Shown one piece after another: positions 33,314 to 43,032 of a DNA stretch of 64,000 nt. Location: NCBI GenBank assembly GCA_964533965.1, contig CAZHNN010000002.1:62001-126000 (forward strand), in the 5' to 3' direction. Every line of letters begins with the position of its first letter. The first letter of the stretch is position 1. Both the position numbers and the translations under genes were made by a program. The notes beneath the pieces are model-generated. The model had not been told where the DNA came from, made no database searches, and was given only the letters and a program-made list of their open reading frames with translations. The DNA is from RGIG3178 sp964533965 (GTDB lineage: Bacteria; Bacillota; Clostridia; Christensenellales; QAND01).

Positions 33314-35209
33314 TTACCGTCCGAACGTATATCCGTCCTTTTCCATGATCCTAAGGTAATCCTTGAGGCTCTGCAAAAATTCCGCATTCGTACGCGTACG
33401 CGCCATCATGTTCAAAAGCGTCTCCGTCACTTCCATCGCTGAACCGTTAGCCATCATCCGGCGGATCAGCCGAGCGCCTTCGAGCTCAATTTTACTCAAC
33501 AGCAGCTCTTCACGACGCGTCCCGGATTTATACATATCGATCGCAGGGAAGATTCTGCGCTCGCTCATCCTGCGGTCGAGATGCACCTCCATGTTGCCCG
33601 TGCCCTTAAACTCCTCAAAGATGATGTCGTCCATACGTGAGCCCGTCTCCACGAGTGCGGTGGCGATGACGGTCAAACTTCCGCCTTCTTCGATGTTGCG
33701 GGCTGAACCGAAAAACCGCTTGGGCTTATACAATGCGCCCGGATCAAGACCGCCGGAGAGCGAGCGGCCCGTCGGCGTGATAACAAGGTTATAGGCGCGC
33801 GACATGCGTGTGATGCTGTCCAGCAGGATGACGACATCCTTCTTATGCTCAACCAATCGCTGTGCACGTTCCAGAACCGCTTCCGTCACCTTGATATGAT
33901 GTTCGGGCTGCTCGTCAAAGGTGGAGAATACGACCTCCGCTTTTGTCGTGCGCTGCATATCTGTGACTTCTTCGGGGCGCTCGTCAATGAGCAGTATGAT
34001 CAACTCCACATCCGGATGATTGGTGGAGATCGCGTTGGCTATTTCCTTGAGAAACACCGTCTTGCCGGAGCGCGGAGGCGCCACAATCAACCCGCGCTGC
34101 CCCTTGCCGATGGGGGCCATGAGGTCAAGGATGCGGATGGAAAGTTCCTTCGGCCTGTCATCCCGTTCCAGCGTGAGCCGCACGTCCGGGTGAATGGGCG
34201 TTAAATCCTCAAATGGGATGCGCGCCGCTGCCTTTTCGGGTTCCATGCTGTTGATGGTATCGATATACAGCAGCGCCAGCCTGCTGTCACCTTCCACTTT
34301 TGGCCGGATTCGGCCGTGGATATAATCGCCCGTGCGAAGACCGAACTTGCGGATTTGCGCATTGGAAACATATACGTCTCTTCCGTCAGGGTTCTTCTCA
34401 CTGCGCAGGAAGCCGTAGCCGTCGTTTAGCACTTCGAGCACGCCTTCACAGCGGCCGCATTCACCGCTTTGCAGAAGCTCCTGTACCGCTTCGTTTAGCT
34501 CCCCGTCGTTGCCCGAGCGTTGTTCGTTGTTCGGGCGTCTGCGGACAGGGCGCACCGGTTTGGGCTGGATATGCTCCCCCGGCATGCGGGAAATGACCTG
34601 CCCTCTCTGCTGTCCGGAAAACGGCATGGCTGCATCTTTATCGATGGCCCTAAAATAGGGTGAGGAACGCTGCGGTCTGTTTGTCGGCGGTATGTATGTA
34701 GGCTGCGGCTTTGGCGCCGCAGATTCCTCAGATTCCAAAGATTCCTGTGGGACATCTGCTTGTTCCACAGCGGTCTCTGAATATTCCGCGGTAGTATAGC
34801 TGGCATTGTCGTCTGACTCATCGGGTATTTCTGGCGAAGGGGCAAACTCAATATCGGGTGTAAATTCAATTTGATGAACCGGCAAAATTTCCTTTGCACG
34901 CATGGCATTCTGCGCTGCAATCGCATCGGATTTCTTTGGCCTGCCGGGGCGACGCTTTGCAGCAGGCTCCTCGGATACAGAATCCACAGGAGCGGACTCT
35001 GGCCGGTCCGACTCGCTCTTTTTAGGCCGCCCTCTGCGCCGTTTCTGCGATTCCTCTGTCTGCGGCACCTCATTCACCGGATTGGGATGCGTTACAATCG
35101 CATCGACAAGTTCAGCCTTGCGCATATCGGCATACTCGTCGATCTGCAAATACTCCGCAATGCGGCGCAGCTCAACAAGGCCTTTTTTCATATATTCTTC
35201 GCGAGTCAT
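33314..35209 (-). CDS. rho: transcription termination factor Rho with long N-terminal insertion
   Basis: 631 residues against about 420 in E. coli. Rho N-terminal helical domain (1-45), then a 200-residue low-complexity region rich in Pro, Ser, Glu and Gln with two AT-hook-like motifs (RGRPKK at 59-64, PGRPKK at 88-93), cold-shock RNA-binding domain (GVLEVLNDGYGFLRS), and RecA-type ATPase with Walker A APPRSGKT, LIDERPEEV, and the secondary RNA site (TGRSLSGGLDP). Walker A is usually PPKAGKT. Insertions of this type are known in Clostridia and Actinobacteria. The motor terminates untranslated RNA. Confidence 0.95.
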   Translation of the reverse strand: MTREEYMKKGLVELRRIAEYLQIDEYADMRKAELVDAIVTHPNPVNEVPQTEESQKRRRGRPKKSESDRPESAPVDSVSEEPAAKRRPGRPKKSDAIAAQNAMRAKEILPVHQIEFTPDIEFAPSPEIPDESDDNASYTTAEYSETAVEQADVPQESLESEESAAPKPQPTYIPPTNRPQRSSPYFRAIDKDAAMPFSGQQRGQVISRMPGEHIQPKPVRPVRRRPNNEQRSGNDGELNEAVQELLQSGECGRCEGVLEVLNDGYGFLRSEKNPDGRDVYVSNAQIRKFGLRTGDYIHGRIRPKVEGDSRLALLYIDTINSMEPEKAAARIPFEDLTPIHPDVRLTLERDDRPKELSIRILDLMAPIGKGQRGLIVAPPRSGKTVFLKEIANAISTNHPDVELIILLIDERPEEVTDMQRTTKAEVVFSTFDEQPEHHIKVTEAVLERAQRLVEHKKDVVILLDSITRMSRAYNLVITPTGRSLSGGLDPGALYKPKRFFGSARNIEEGGSLTVIATALVETGSRMDDIIFEEFKGTGNMEVHLDRRMSERRIFPAIDMYKSGTRREELLLSKIELEGARLIRRMMANGSAMEVTETLLNMMARTRTNAEFLQSLKDYLRIMEKDGYTFGR

Positions 35210-35643
35210 GTCGGGCTCCTTTCAAAGATGGACAAAATAAACTGTATCTGTTGACTTTGTTGGGTATAGAAAACCGTCGCCTTCCGTATAAACGCCCTTT
35301 TATCGGCCATAAATAGGGAAAATGGTAAATTGGCTATCTTTAGTATAAACGCCGTTCCCTCTTTTCGTCAATGCAAATAGATGTCATAATTTTGGATTTT
35401 ATGTGAAATATCGCGTATATTCCTTACTTTTTATAACCCATCACCCCAGGTGGGATACTGAATTTATTTATTTCCGTTTAATTTTTTCTCATGCAGACGT
35501 TCGGTATTTTAATTTTATATTTATTATCTTTTGATCATCTGATATTTATTACCATAATTATTCTATACCAAAATGTGAGTTTTATATACCTTGCCTGTGA
35601 TGGATGAAACTGATACACTAAAAATCAACAAGGAGGGTATGTC
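35210..35643. other. divergent intergenic region between rho and ispD-like gene
   Basis: 434 AT-rich bases. A candidate rightward promoter has TTGCCT (35591-35596) and TACACT (35614-35619) with a 17-base spacer, 24 bases before the TTG start. The rho promoter must also lie here but no clear hexamers were picked. No ORF or RNA recognised. Confidence 0.55.
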
Positions 35644-36360
35644 TTGAACATCGCTTGTATTCTTGCAGGCGGGCTCGGCACCCGGATGAAGCGGGAGGGC
35701 TTGCCCAAACAATATAGGCTGCTATGCGAAAAGCCCGTTCTCCTGTATTCCATACAGGCTTTTAGTGAGTGCGAAGAAATCGACCTTATTTGCATCGTAG
35801 CCTCAAGGGCGCATCACCAGCAAATCCGGCGCATGGCAGCCGAAGCGCTCATCCGTACGCCTTTATTGTTCGCAATTCCAGGAAAAGAGCGGTTTGACAG
35901 CGCCTACGCTGCGCTGCTGGCCGTAAGCCACCTGTGCCGATCTTCTGACATACTGCTCTTTCACGACGCTGCCCGGCCTCTGGTCGACAGGCGTATCATT
36001 TTGGACAACATTCGCCTTGCAAAGGAATTCGACGGTGTCTATACGGCAATACCCAGCATAGACAGCGTGTTTGTTTCTCAGGACGGCAAAATTCTGACAA
36101 GCCTTTTGCAGCGAAGTACACTTTGGCAGGGACAGACCCCTCAATCCTTCCGGTTCGAAATCATCCAAAAGGCGCATGAGCATTTTCGCTTAATGCCGGA
36201 TCCTCCTTCCATCACCGATGATTGTTCTTTGGTTCATCTGTTGGGCGGAAATATCGCCGTTTGTATGGGCGACAGGCGCAATATGAAGCTGACAACAGCG
36301 GAGGATCTGCTAACGCTGGAAGCATTCATTGAAGCCGACAGAAAAGGGATGACGCCATGA
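35644..36360 (+). CDS. ispD: IspD/TarI-type cytidylyltransferase
   Basis: 238 residues. Nucleotidyltransferase fold with CILAGGLGTRMKREGLPKQYRLL at the CTP site, LFHDAARPLVD, and a C-terminal TTAEDLLTLEAFI. Most likely 2-C-methyl-D-erythritol 4-phosphate cytidylyltransferase of the MEP isoprenoid route, but ribitol-5-phosphate cytidylyltransferase (TarI) shares these motifs and the absence of ispF beside it leaves this open. Start is TTG, seven bases after AAGGAGG. Its stop overlaps the next ATG (ATGA). Confidence 0.85.
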   Translation: MNIACILAGGLGTRMKREGLPKQYRLLCEKPVLLYSIQAFSECEEIDLICIVASRAHHQQIRRMAAEALIRTPLLFAIPGKERFDSAYAALLAVSHLCRSSDILLFHDAARPLVDRRIILDNIRLAKEFDGVYTAIPSIDSVFVSQDGKILTSLLQRSTLWQGQTPQSFRFEIIQKAHEHFRLMPDPPSITDDCSLVHLLGGNIAVCMGDRRNMKLTTAEDLLTLEAFIEADRKGMTP

Positions 36361-37034
36361 ACATTTCCAAACAGGTCAGCACCTGTAGCGAGCTTGAAGC
36401 GCTCATCGAGGAAATCGGATTCCTGCCGTTTTTTAAAAACGCGATCGCCGGTTTCTCCGTGGAGGATATCACGACCCCTTCCCACTGGTTTGACGGGCAA
36501 GAACATGACCCGTGGCAATGGAGCAGGAAAATCGCGCAGAACCGCAACATTGCCTATGGAAAGTTCTTTCATAAGAGAGCTGGATTCATCGCAAAGAACT
36601 ATCTGCCGTATTTTTCCAATGCTCGTAGGGACGGCTACGATTTTGACGCGCTTTTTGAGGATGGCAAGGCGTCATATGAACATAAACGCATCATGGACTT
36701 GTTTGTTTCGAATTCCGTTATCCCCTCGTATGTCCTTAAACAAAGGGCTGGATTTATGCAGCCTGACAGCGGCTCGTTTGATACAGCAGTGATGCATCTT
36801 CAAATGCAGATGTATCTTTGCATCTGCGGGTTTGAACGCAAGCGCAACAAGCGCGACGAACCGTACGGATGGCCGGTGGCTCAATACGCCACGCCTGAAT
36901 ACATTTTTTCCGAAGAATTCATGAGAAGCCGTTACGATGAAAACCCCAAGGACTCCCTTTTGGCCATCGCACAACACGCGAAGGAACTGCTTCCGATGCA
37001 GGATTTATCCATATTACAGCGATATTTGAGCTGA
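36357..37034 (+). CDS. AlkZ-related protein
   Basis: 225 residues. Matches a Clostridia family annotated as AlkZ-related: HWFDGQEHDPWQWSRKIA, AYGKFFHKRAGFIAKNYLPYF, ARRDGYDFDALFEDGKAS, and LQMQMYLCI...KRDEPYGWPVAQYATPEYIF. AlkZ proteins are winged-helix DNA glycosylases, but these shorter relatives lack demonstrated activity. Translationally coupled to the cytidylyltransferase gene through ATGA. No signal or membrane segment. Confidence 0.7.
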   Translation: MNISKQVSTCSELEALIEEIGFLPFFKNAIAGFSVEDITTPSHWFDGQEHDPWQWSRKIAQNRNIAYGKFFHKRAGFIAKNYLPYFSNARRDGYDFDALFEDGKASYEHKRIMDLFVSNSVIPSYVLKQRAGFMQPDSGSFDTAVMHLQMQMYLCICGFERKRNKRDEPYGWPVAQYATPEYIFSEEFMRSRYDENPKDSLLAIAQHAKELLPMQDLSILQRYLS

Positions 37035-37056
37035 ACACGTTTATGTTGGAGGCGCC

Positions 37057-38268
37057 ATGACTCAAAAACCCGGGCGTACCGCTGGATTTCTGTCATTAAC
37101 GGGTTTTCTTGCTGCCCTTGCGGCAGGTACTTTTCTATTGCTTTTTTCGTTGCCCAAAAGCATCGCAGCGGTAGGTGGGCAGGCTGTTACGGAATCCCCC
37201 GAACCGACTTTTGCCCAAATGAAACCCCGGACCATCACCATTGCCGCCGCCGGCGATCTGATGATGCATCAGCGCCAATTGAATGCGGCGCGGCAGAAAG
37301 ATGGCGGCTATGTTTTTTCCGACTATTTTACCGAAATAGCACCCTATGTAAAGAGCGCCGATATTGCGTTTGCCAATCTTGAAACCACGTTGTTGGGCAA
37401 AAATTACAGTGGCTTTCCGCGTTTTTGCGCCCCCGATTCCTATCTTGACGCCATCAAGTCGGCAGGCTTTGACGTATTGACCACTGCCAACAACCATTGC
37501 CTGGATACAAACCTCCCAGGACTTCTTCGCACCATCGATACCGTGCGCGCCTATGGGTTTTACCAGACCGGCACCTATAAGACCCCCGAGGATTTTCAGA
37601 AACCCCTGATCATCGATGTACATGGAATCAAGGTAGGCGTGATCGCCTATACGCACGGCGTCGGGCGCGAAAAGGCGGTCAGCACGACAGAATTCTCCTA
37701 TTGTGTCCGCGTTTGGAAAACAGCCAAGTATGAAAAGGATGTACAGGCATGCCGGGAGGCAGGCGCAAAAATCGTCATTGCCTGCGTGCATTGGGGCAAG
37801 GAATTCTCCCGGGCCCCTACCGATGAGATAAGAGCCGAAGCTATAAAAATGCTGCAAGCGGGCGTGGATGTGATTTTGGGCAGCCATCCGCATGTGGTGC
37901 AGCCCATTGAGATCATGGAAGTCGACCGGACCGACGGCACACAGGCACGCTGCGCCGTGGCTTATTCTCTGGGTAATTTCATCTCAAACCAGCGTAGTGA
38001 ATACACTTGCTGCGGCATCCTCTTCAACCTCACGCTGCAGGAAGACGAACAGGGGCGCTTTCAGATCAAGAGCATGGGATATGTGCCGACCTATGTCAAC
38101 CGTGACAGAAACTACACGAATTACCGCGTGCTTCCCATTACCGAGTACATTTCGGATCCCGAGCGCATGAAAGCTCTGGATAGCAGCAACAGAACGTATA
38201 TTCTGCGTGCCTGGGAAGACCTGACAAAGCTTTCGGGCGGTGAACCTGCGTCGCTTGTTACGCGCTGA
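37057..38268 (+). CDS. CapA family (PgsA-like) metallophosphatase-fold protein
   Basis: 403 residues. N-terminal signal anchor (about 10-33), then the CapA fold with AAAGDLMMHQ, FANLETTLLG, TTANNHCLDTN, ACVHWGKEF and LGSHPHVVQPIE, all in the expected order. CapA/PgsA proteins are linked to poly-gamma-glutamate capsule synthesis or export, but no capB/capC are nearby, so the substrate is unknown. GGAGGC precedes the ATG. Confidence 0.88.
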   Translation: MTQKPGRTAGFLSLTGFLAALAAGTFLLLFSLPKSIAAVGGQAVTESPEPTFAQMKPRTITIAAAGDLMMHQRQLNAARQKDGGYVFSDYFTEIAPYVKSADIAFANLETTLLGKNYSGFPRFCAPDSYLDAIKSAGFDVLTTANNHCLDTNLPGLLRTIDTVRAYGFYQTGTYKTPEDFQKPLIIDVHGIKVGVIAYTHGVGREKAVSTTEFSYCVRVWKTAKYEKDVQACREAGAKIVIACVHWGKEFSRAPTDEIRAEAIKMLQAGVDVILGSHPHVVQPIEIMEVDRTDGTQARCAVAYSLGNFISNQRSEYTCCGILFNLTLQEDEQGRFQIKSMGYVPTYVNRDRNYTNYRVLPITEYISDPERMKALDSSNRTYILRAWEDLTKLSGGEPASLVTR

Positions 38269-38637
38269 TCACAGCACAAAATCATATCCATGCGCCGACA
38301 ACGTTTTCATCGCCTCGTACAGACGCTCTTCTTTGACCAGTATGTAATCGGTGTCATAGGTTGACAGCGCAAAGATCGGAATGCCTGCTTTTGCGAGGAT
38401 GCCTGAAATGTCCGCTATGATCCCCGTCAGAGAGAAATCCAATACTTGTGTCACCTTCATCGCACGCCATCCGTCGCTTTTTATGATGCAGTGTTTGGGC
38501 TCATACCTGCTCTCAGAGACCAGCGATATCTCATCTTCCGTGATTGCCAAAAACATTGGCACGTGGCCGAAGGCAATATCGTCCAGATTCATCAATTTAC
38601 AGATGCTAAGCGGCATATCCAGCACTTGCAGCGTCAT
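38269..38637 (-). CDS. ACT domain protein
   Basis: 122 residues. The C-terminal half (FSLTGIIADISGILAKAGIPIFALSTYDTDYILV) is a clear ACT fold of the kind in CASTOR/ACT_7 proteins; the N-terminal half probably forms a second, degenerate ACT unit. Likely a small amino-acid sensor. Converges with the capA-like gene with no space between stops. GGAGGG precedes the ATG. Confidence 0.82.
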   Translation of the reverse strand: MTLQVLDMPLSICKLMNLDDIAFGHVPMFLAITEDEISLVSESRYEPKHCIIKSDGWRAMKVTQVLDFSLTGIIADISGILAKAGIPIFALSTYDTDYILVKEERLYEAMKTLSAHGYDFVL

Positions 38638-38681
38638 GGTTTTCCCTCCCCGTCATTCTATTTACTTTTTAAATAAGAAGC

Positions 38682-39428
38682 TTATCCTACATACGGCGAC
38701 TTGGTGAATACAAACAACTTTGGAGTGGAACGGTACGGTGCGAAGCAATAGCCGTCCTCACCAAATGCCATCAGCGCTTGGGGATCATCGATGCGATTTT
38801 TTATAATGTAGCGTGCCATGCGTCCGCGCGCAGCCTTTACCTGCGTCGGTTTCATCAAGAGCTTGCCTTTGTCCGGTATCAGGAATTCACAGCGAATTGC
38901 ACGCTCCTCGGGACTAACATATGGTAGAATAGCCTTTTCATATTCCCTCGAACAGAGCGACAGCACGCAATTTGTATCACGAAATAACGCTCGGCAAAGT
39001 TTCTCGCCCCAGAATTCATACAGGTCGGGATAGTTTGGAACACCTATCGTCTGCATCTCCAGCCGATAAGGCTGCATGTTGTCAAACGGGCGCAGCAACC
39101 CGTAGAAGGCGCTTACAATGCGAAGATGCTCCTGCATGAACTGTCTTTCATCGGCCGAGAAAGAGGCGGGGCCCAGCGCACGGTAGCAAAGACCGTGGTA
39201 TCCGAACGCCGCCGCAACCGCTTGTTTCTGCCTTGAAAATACCTGCATGTCTGCAAAAGCGCGAAGCGCAAGCTCGGAATTGACGCAAAGGGCGGACTCC
39301 AACTGATGAGGCAACAGCGCGCACAGCTGTTGATGAAGTAATTCAGCCTCCCGCAGGAACTGCGGTTCGGTCTGTGGCAACTCACCCATGGTATGCATTC
39401 GCATGGCAGGCGAAAGTATGGCGATCAT
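38682..39428 (-). CDS. yaaA: peroxide stress protein YaaA (DUF328)
   Basis: 248 residues. ILSPAMRMH at the N terminus, AVAAAFGYHGLCYRAL, LRIVSAFYGLLRPFD, MQPYRLEM, FWGEKL and the VKAARGRMARYII helix-hairpin-helix region match YaaA, which lowers free iron under peroxide stress and binds DNA. In the usual SPAK motif Lys is replaced (SPAMRM). ATG at 39428 follows GGGGGGA. Confidence 0.92.
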   Translation of the reverse strand: MIAILSPAMRMHTMGELPQTEPQFLREAELLHQQLCALLPHQLESALCVNSELALRAFADMQVFSRQKQAVAAAFGYHGLCYRALGPASFSADERQFMQEHLRIVSAFYGLLRPFDNMQPYRLEMQTIGVPNYPDLYEFWGEKLCRALFRDTNCVLSLCSREYEKAILPYVSPEERAIRCEFLIPDKGKLLMKPTQVKAARGRMARYIIKNRIDDPQALMAFGEDGYCFAPYRSTPKLFVFTKSPYVG

Positions 39429-39576
39429 TGTATCCCCCCGCAGCCATTGTACCACACAGGAACCGTGCCACGCGGGAAAAGCCTGTGTGATTTGCCAGAC
39501 GCAAACACTTTTTATGTATAATTAATTTTGCTACACTTCAGTATAATCAATATATACACAGAAAGGGCAGAAGGCT

Positions 39577-40185
39577 ATGGGAATAGTGCTCCGGACGGAA
39601 GAGCCGCGGGATTATCCGGCAGTGGAACTGCTGACGAGGGACGCTTTCTGGGACGTTTACAAACCGGGCTGCGATGAGCATTATCTGGTGCACATTCTGC
39701 GTAAAACCGATGCGTTTATCCGAGAACTGAGCATCGTGGCGGAAGATGGCAATATCGTAGGCCATGTGATGCTAAGCCGTGCGAATATCGAAGATGACGC
39801 AAAAGTTCGCCATGAAGCGCTGTGCCTTGGGCCCATCAGCGTGCATCCGGAAAGGCAGGGACAAGGGATCGGCACGCTGTTGATGCGGCAGGCAAAACTA
39901 TCCGCAAAGGGTTTGGGATTCCGCGGGATACTGCTCTACGGCAATCCCAGCTACTACGAGCGGTTCGGCTTTCTAAACGCCGAAGCCTTTGGCATCACCA
40001 CCGCCACCGGGCAGAATTTCGACGAATTTATGGCGCTGGAGCTGTTCCCAAACAGCCTATCGGGCATTCGTGGCAGGTTCTTTTACGACAAGGCTTTTGA
40101 GATCGATCCGAATGAGGTTGAGCGGTTCGACGTCCAGTTTCCATGGCGGGAAAAGCATAAGACCGGTACACAACTTTTTGAATAA
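39577..40185 (+). CDS. GNAT N-acetyltransferase, YhbS type
   Basis: 202 residues. Acetyl-CoA motif SVHPERQGQGIGTLLMRQA, preceded by VGHVMLSRA and followed by ILLYGNPSYYERFGF, typical of YhbS-like proteins; substrate unknown. AGAAAGGGCAGA lies before the ATG. Stands alone, converging with the ATP synthase operon. Confidence 0.9.
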   Translation: MGIVLRTEEPRDYPAVELLTRDAFWDVYKPGCDEHYLVHILRKTDAFIRELSIVAEDGNIVGHVMLSRANIEDDAKVRHEALCLGPISVHPERQGQGIGTLLMRQAKLSAKGLGFRGILLYGNPSYYERFGFLNAEAFGITTATGQNFDEFMALELFPNSLSGIRGRFFYDKAFEIDPNEVERFDVQFPWREKHKTGTQLFE

Positions 40186-40254
40186 GCGAATTAAATTGTT
40201 ATACAGGCATCGCGTCTCATCCCATCGCGAAGCTTTTATCGTATATAAAACAAA

Positions 40255-40282
40255 GCGATTTGACGGCATGCCGTCAAATCGC
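40255..40282 (-). terminator. perfect 28-base palindrome, ATP synthase operon terminator
   Basis: GCGATTTGACGGCA and its exact complement meet without a spacer; on the minus strand it is followed by TTTGTTTT. It lies between atpC and the converging GNAT gene and may act for both. Confidence 0.75.
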
Positions 40283-40345
40283 AACGGATATACGTATATC
40301 ACTATACAGGCAGGGGTTATTTAAAGGGCGCAATCCCCTTTGATT

Positions 40346-40765
40346 TTATTCCGTATCCAGTGTACGCTGTGTGGTTGCGCGAAGGCGCGCCATCGCGCGG
40401 GCAAGGGAGATCTGCGTATGGTGGTGATCCCTTAGGCTCTGCTGTTCCCTGAGCCGACGTTCCGCCCTTTCCCTTGCGGCGTTTGCGCGGTTGATATCGA
40501 TGTCCTCCGGCCATTCGCATGCCTGCACATAGATGGTCACTTTTCCGTGGCTAACCTCGATGAACCCCTGGCTGTTCACGGCTGTGCGCCATTTGCCGGT
40601 GTTAAGCTTCAGACGCAGTTCGCCGATGACCAGAACCGCCACCAGCGGCTCATGGTCCTTGTATATGGTCATTTGTCCGTCGATGCCATCCACCGTCACC
40701 GCTTCCACTTCATCGGAGAAAAACCGGCGTTCGGGTGTCAGCACATCCAGATGGAACGTGCTCAT
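40346..40765 (-). CDS. atpC: F1 ATP synthase epsilon subunit
   Basis: 139 residues. N-terminal beta-sandwich (LDVLTPERRFFSDEVEAVTVDGIDGQM) and C-terminal helical hairpin (INRANAARERAERRL). Central-stalk subunit that couples and inhibits rotation. ATG immediately follows the atpD stop. Last gene of the operon. Confidence 0.96.
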   Translation of the reverse strand: MSTFHLDVLTPERRFFSDEVEAVTVDGIDGQMTIYKDHEPLVAVLVIGELRLKLNTGKWRTAVNSQGFIEVSHGKVTIYVQACEWPEDIDINRANAARERAERRLREQQSLRDHHHTQISLARAMARLRATTQRTLDTE

Positions 40766-42160
40766 CTATGCCTCCATTGCCTTGGCTTTCTGCCTGGCCT
40801 CTTCGAGGTCGCCGACCATGGAGAACGCCAGCTCGGGCAGGTCATCCGCCTCGCCGTCCACAATTTTACGGAAATCCTCGATCGTCGTCTCCAGATTCAC
40901 AAAACGCCCCGGCTGACCGGTAAACGCTTCTGCGACGTGCAGCGGCTGGGAGAGGAACTGCTGGATTTTCCTGGCGCGGTATACCGTCTGCCTGTCCTCC
41001 AGCGAGAGTTCGTCCATGCCCAAAATCGCGATGATATCCTGCAGCTCGCGGTAGCGCTGCAGCGTTTCCTGCACGCGCTTGGCAACCGTGTAATGCAATT
41101 CGCCCACGATATCGGGGTCGAGAATGCGGCTCATCGAATCCAGCGGGCTCACCGCAGGATAGATACCCTGTTCCGAGATCGCACGGGACAATACCGTCGT
41201 CGCGTCTAAGTGCGTAAAGATGGTGGCAGGCGCCGGGTCGGTCAAGTCGTCTGCAGGCACATAGACTGCCTGCACAGACGTGATGGATCCGTTCTTGGTC
41301 GAAGCAATACGCTCCTGCAACGCGCCCAACTCGTTTGCCAGCGTCGGCTGATACCCAACGGCAGAGGGAACGCGCCCCAGCATGGCGGATACTTCGTTGC
41401 CTGCCTGCACGAAGCGGTAGATGTTGTCGACAAACAGCAGAACGTCCTGGTTCCGTATATCGCGCAAATATTCCGCCATCGTAAGCCCGGTCAGTGCGAT
41501 ACGCATACGGCTTCCCGGCGGCTCGTTCATCTGGCCGAACGCGAGGATCGCTTTGTCGATGACGCCGCTTTCCGCCATCTCCAGCATCAGCTCGTTGCCT
41601 TCGCGGCTGCGCTCACCAACGCCGGTAAACACCGAGAATCCGCCGTGGTTGACGGCAACGTTATGGATCATTTCCATGATCAGCACCGTCTTGCCGACGC
41701 CTGCACCGCCAAACAAGCCGATCTTGCCGCCTTTGGGATAGGGGGCTAGCAGATCGATGACCTTGATGCCGGTCACGAGTATCTCTGTAGCCGGTTTCTG
41801 ATCCACAAGCGGCGGAGCCTGATGGTGGATCGGCCAGCGTTGATCCGACTTGATGGGTCCCTTTCCGTCGATCGGACGTCCCAACACGTCCACGACGCGC
41901 CCGATCACGGCATCGCCCACAGGCACCGTGATCCCGTTGCCCGTGTCATCCACGATAAGTCCACAGCAAAGGCCTTCCGTATTTTCAAGTGCAACGCTAC
42001 GAACCACGCCCGGCTCAATGTGCGCCTCCACTTCCAGATAGACAGTGGTGCCGCGTACATGCAACAGGTTGTGGATCCCGGGTTCTTCCCCTTGGGCGTA
42101 TCGTACATCCAATACCGGTCCTGCGATGCGTACGATTTCTCCACTTTTTCTTGCTTGCAT
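40766..42160 (-). CDS. atpD: F1 ATP synthase beta subunit
   Basis: 464 residues. Walker A GGAGVGKT, GVGERSREGNE, DNIYRFVQAGNEVSAMLGR and VPADDLTDPAPA are standard catalytic beta motifs. GGAGGAG lies eight bases before the ATG; a GTG one codon earlier is an alternative. Catalytic site of ATP synthesis. Confidence 0.98.
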   Translation of the reverse strand: MQARKSGEIVRIAGPVLDVRYAQGEEPGIHNLLHVRGTTVYLEVEAHIEPGVVRSVALENTEGLCCGLIVDDTGNGITVPVGDAVIGRVVDVLGRPIDGKGPIKSDQRWPIHHQAPPLVDQKPATEILVTGIKVIDLLAPYPKGGKIGLFGGAGVGKTVLIMEMIHNVAVNHGGFSVFTGVGERSREGNELMLEMAESGVIDKAILAFGQMNEPPGSRMRIALTGLTMAEYLRDIRNQDVLLFVDNIYRFVQAGNEVSAMLGRVPSAVGYQPTLANELGALQERIASTKNGSITSVQAVYVPADDLTDPAPATIFTHLDATTVLSRAISEQGIYPAVSPLDSMSRILDPDIVGELHYTVAKRVQETLQRYRELQDIIAILGMDELSLEDRQTVYRARKIQQFLSQPLHVAEAFTGQPGRFVNLETTIEDFRKIVDGEADDLPELAFSMVGDLEEARQKAKAMEA

Positions 42161-42165
42161 CACAT

Positions 42166-43032
42166 TTACTCCTCCATGGCATTGACAGCGCCCACAATTT
42201 CAATGATCTCCTGCGTGACCGCATATTGCCGTGCCGTGTTATATTCTTTGTTCAGGTGTTTGAGCATCTCGTCTGCATTCTTGGTGGCTTGCTGCATCGC
42301 ATTCATCCGGGCGCAGTGCTCGCTTGCAACGGCTTGCACCAGTGATCCGAACACCAAACCGATCGCGTATTGTGGCACCAGCATATCCAGTGCAGCCTGA
42401 TCGGAAGGAAGGAACAGCTGATCCCCGCGCTCCTCGACATCCGCTTCGATGTCGATGTAGTCTTCTAACTCAAGGGGAAGCAAACGGGCACAATGCGGCT
42501 TCTGGATTAGCGTGTTGATAAAACGCGTGCTGACGATGAACACCTGGTCCATCATGCCTTCGTCGAAAGACTCGAACACCTGCTCTACGATGCGCCGTGC
42601 ATCCGTAAGCGTCGGATTCTGCGCTACGCCCAGGTACTCCCTGTCGGGCGTGATGCCCTTTTTGACAAAATACTGCGTAGCAACGATTCCGATGGTCGCT
42701 AAAAAGCAGTTCTTATACCGCCGCATGCGCTCATACGCCAAATTCAGCACGTTCTCGTTGTATCCCCCGCAGAGGCCCTTATCGCCCGCTATCACGATAA
42801 ACGCTGCCCTTTCTCCCGGATTCTCCACCAGATAGGGATGGGTGATGTTTTCAGAGCGAGCAAGAATATCACGCATGCTGGTACGGACCCGCGTAAAATA
42901 CTCATGGTTGTAGTCCGCGTGCTGCATCGCCCTACGCATACGCGCAGTGGACAGAAGATACATCGCGTTTGTTATTTTTCGTGTCTGCGATACCGCGCGG
43001 ATATGTTGGCGGATCTCATTGAGATTGTGCAT
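42166..43032 (-). CDS. atpG: F1 ATP synthase gamma subunit
   Basis: 288 residues. N-terminal coiled-coil strand (IRAVSQTRKITNAMYLLSTARMRRA), Rossmann-like middle (AGDKGLCGGYNENV) and C-terminal helix ending ITQEIIEIVGA. Rotor shaft of F1. Its start overlaps the atpA end by 17 bases. Confidence 0.97.
   Translation of the reverse strand: MHNLNEIRQHIRAVSQTRKITNAMYLLSTARMRRAMQHADYNHEYFTRVRTSMRDILARSENITHPYLVENPGERAAFIVIAGDKGLCGGYNENVLNLAYERMRRYKNCFLATIGIVATQYFVKKGITPDREYLGVAQNPTLTDARRIVEQVFESFDEGMMDQVFIVSTRFINTLIQKPHCARLLPLELEDYIDIEADVEERGDQLFLPSDQAALDMLVPQYAIGLVFGSLVQAVASEHCARMNAMQQATKNADEMLKHLNKEYNTARQYAVTQEIIEIVGAVNAMEE

Noticed and set aside
40255..40282. Perfect palindrome considered as a mobile-element end or operator
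   Set aside because: Position at two converging gene ends and the following T-rich stretch fit a terminator better.
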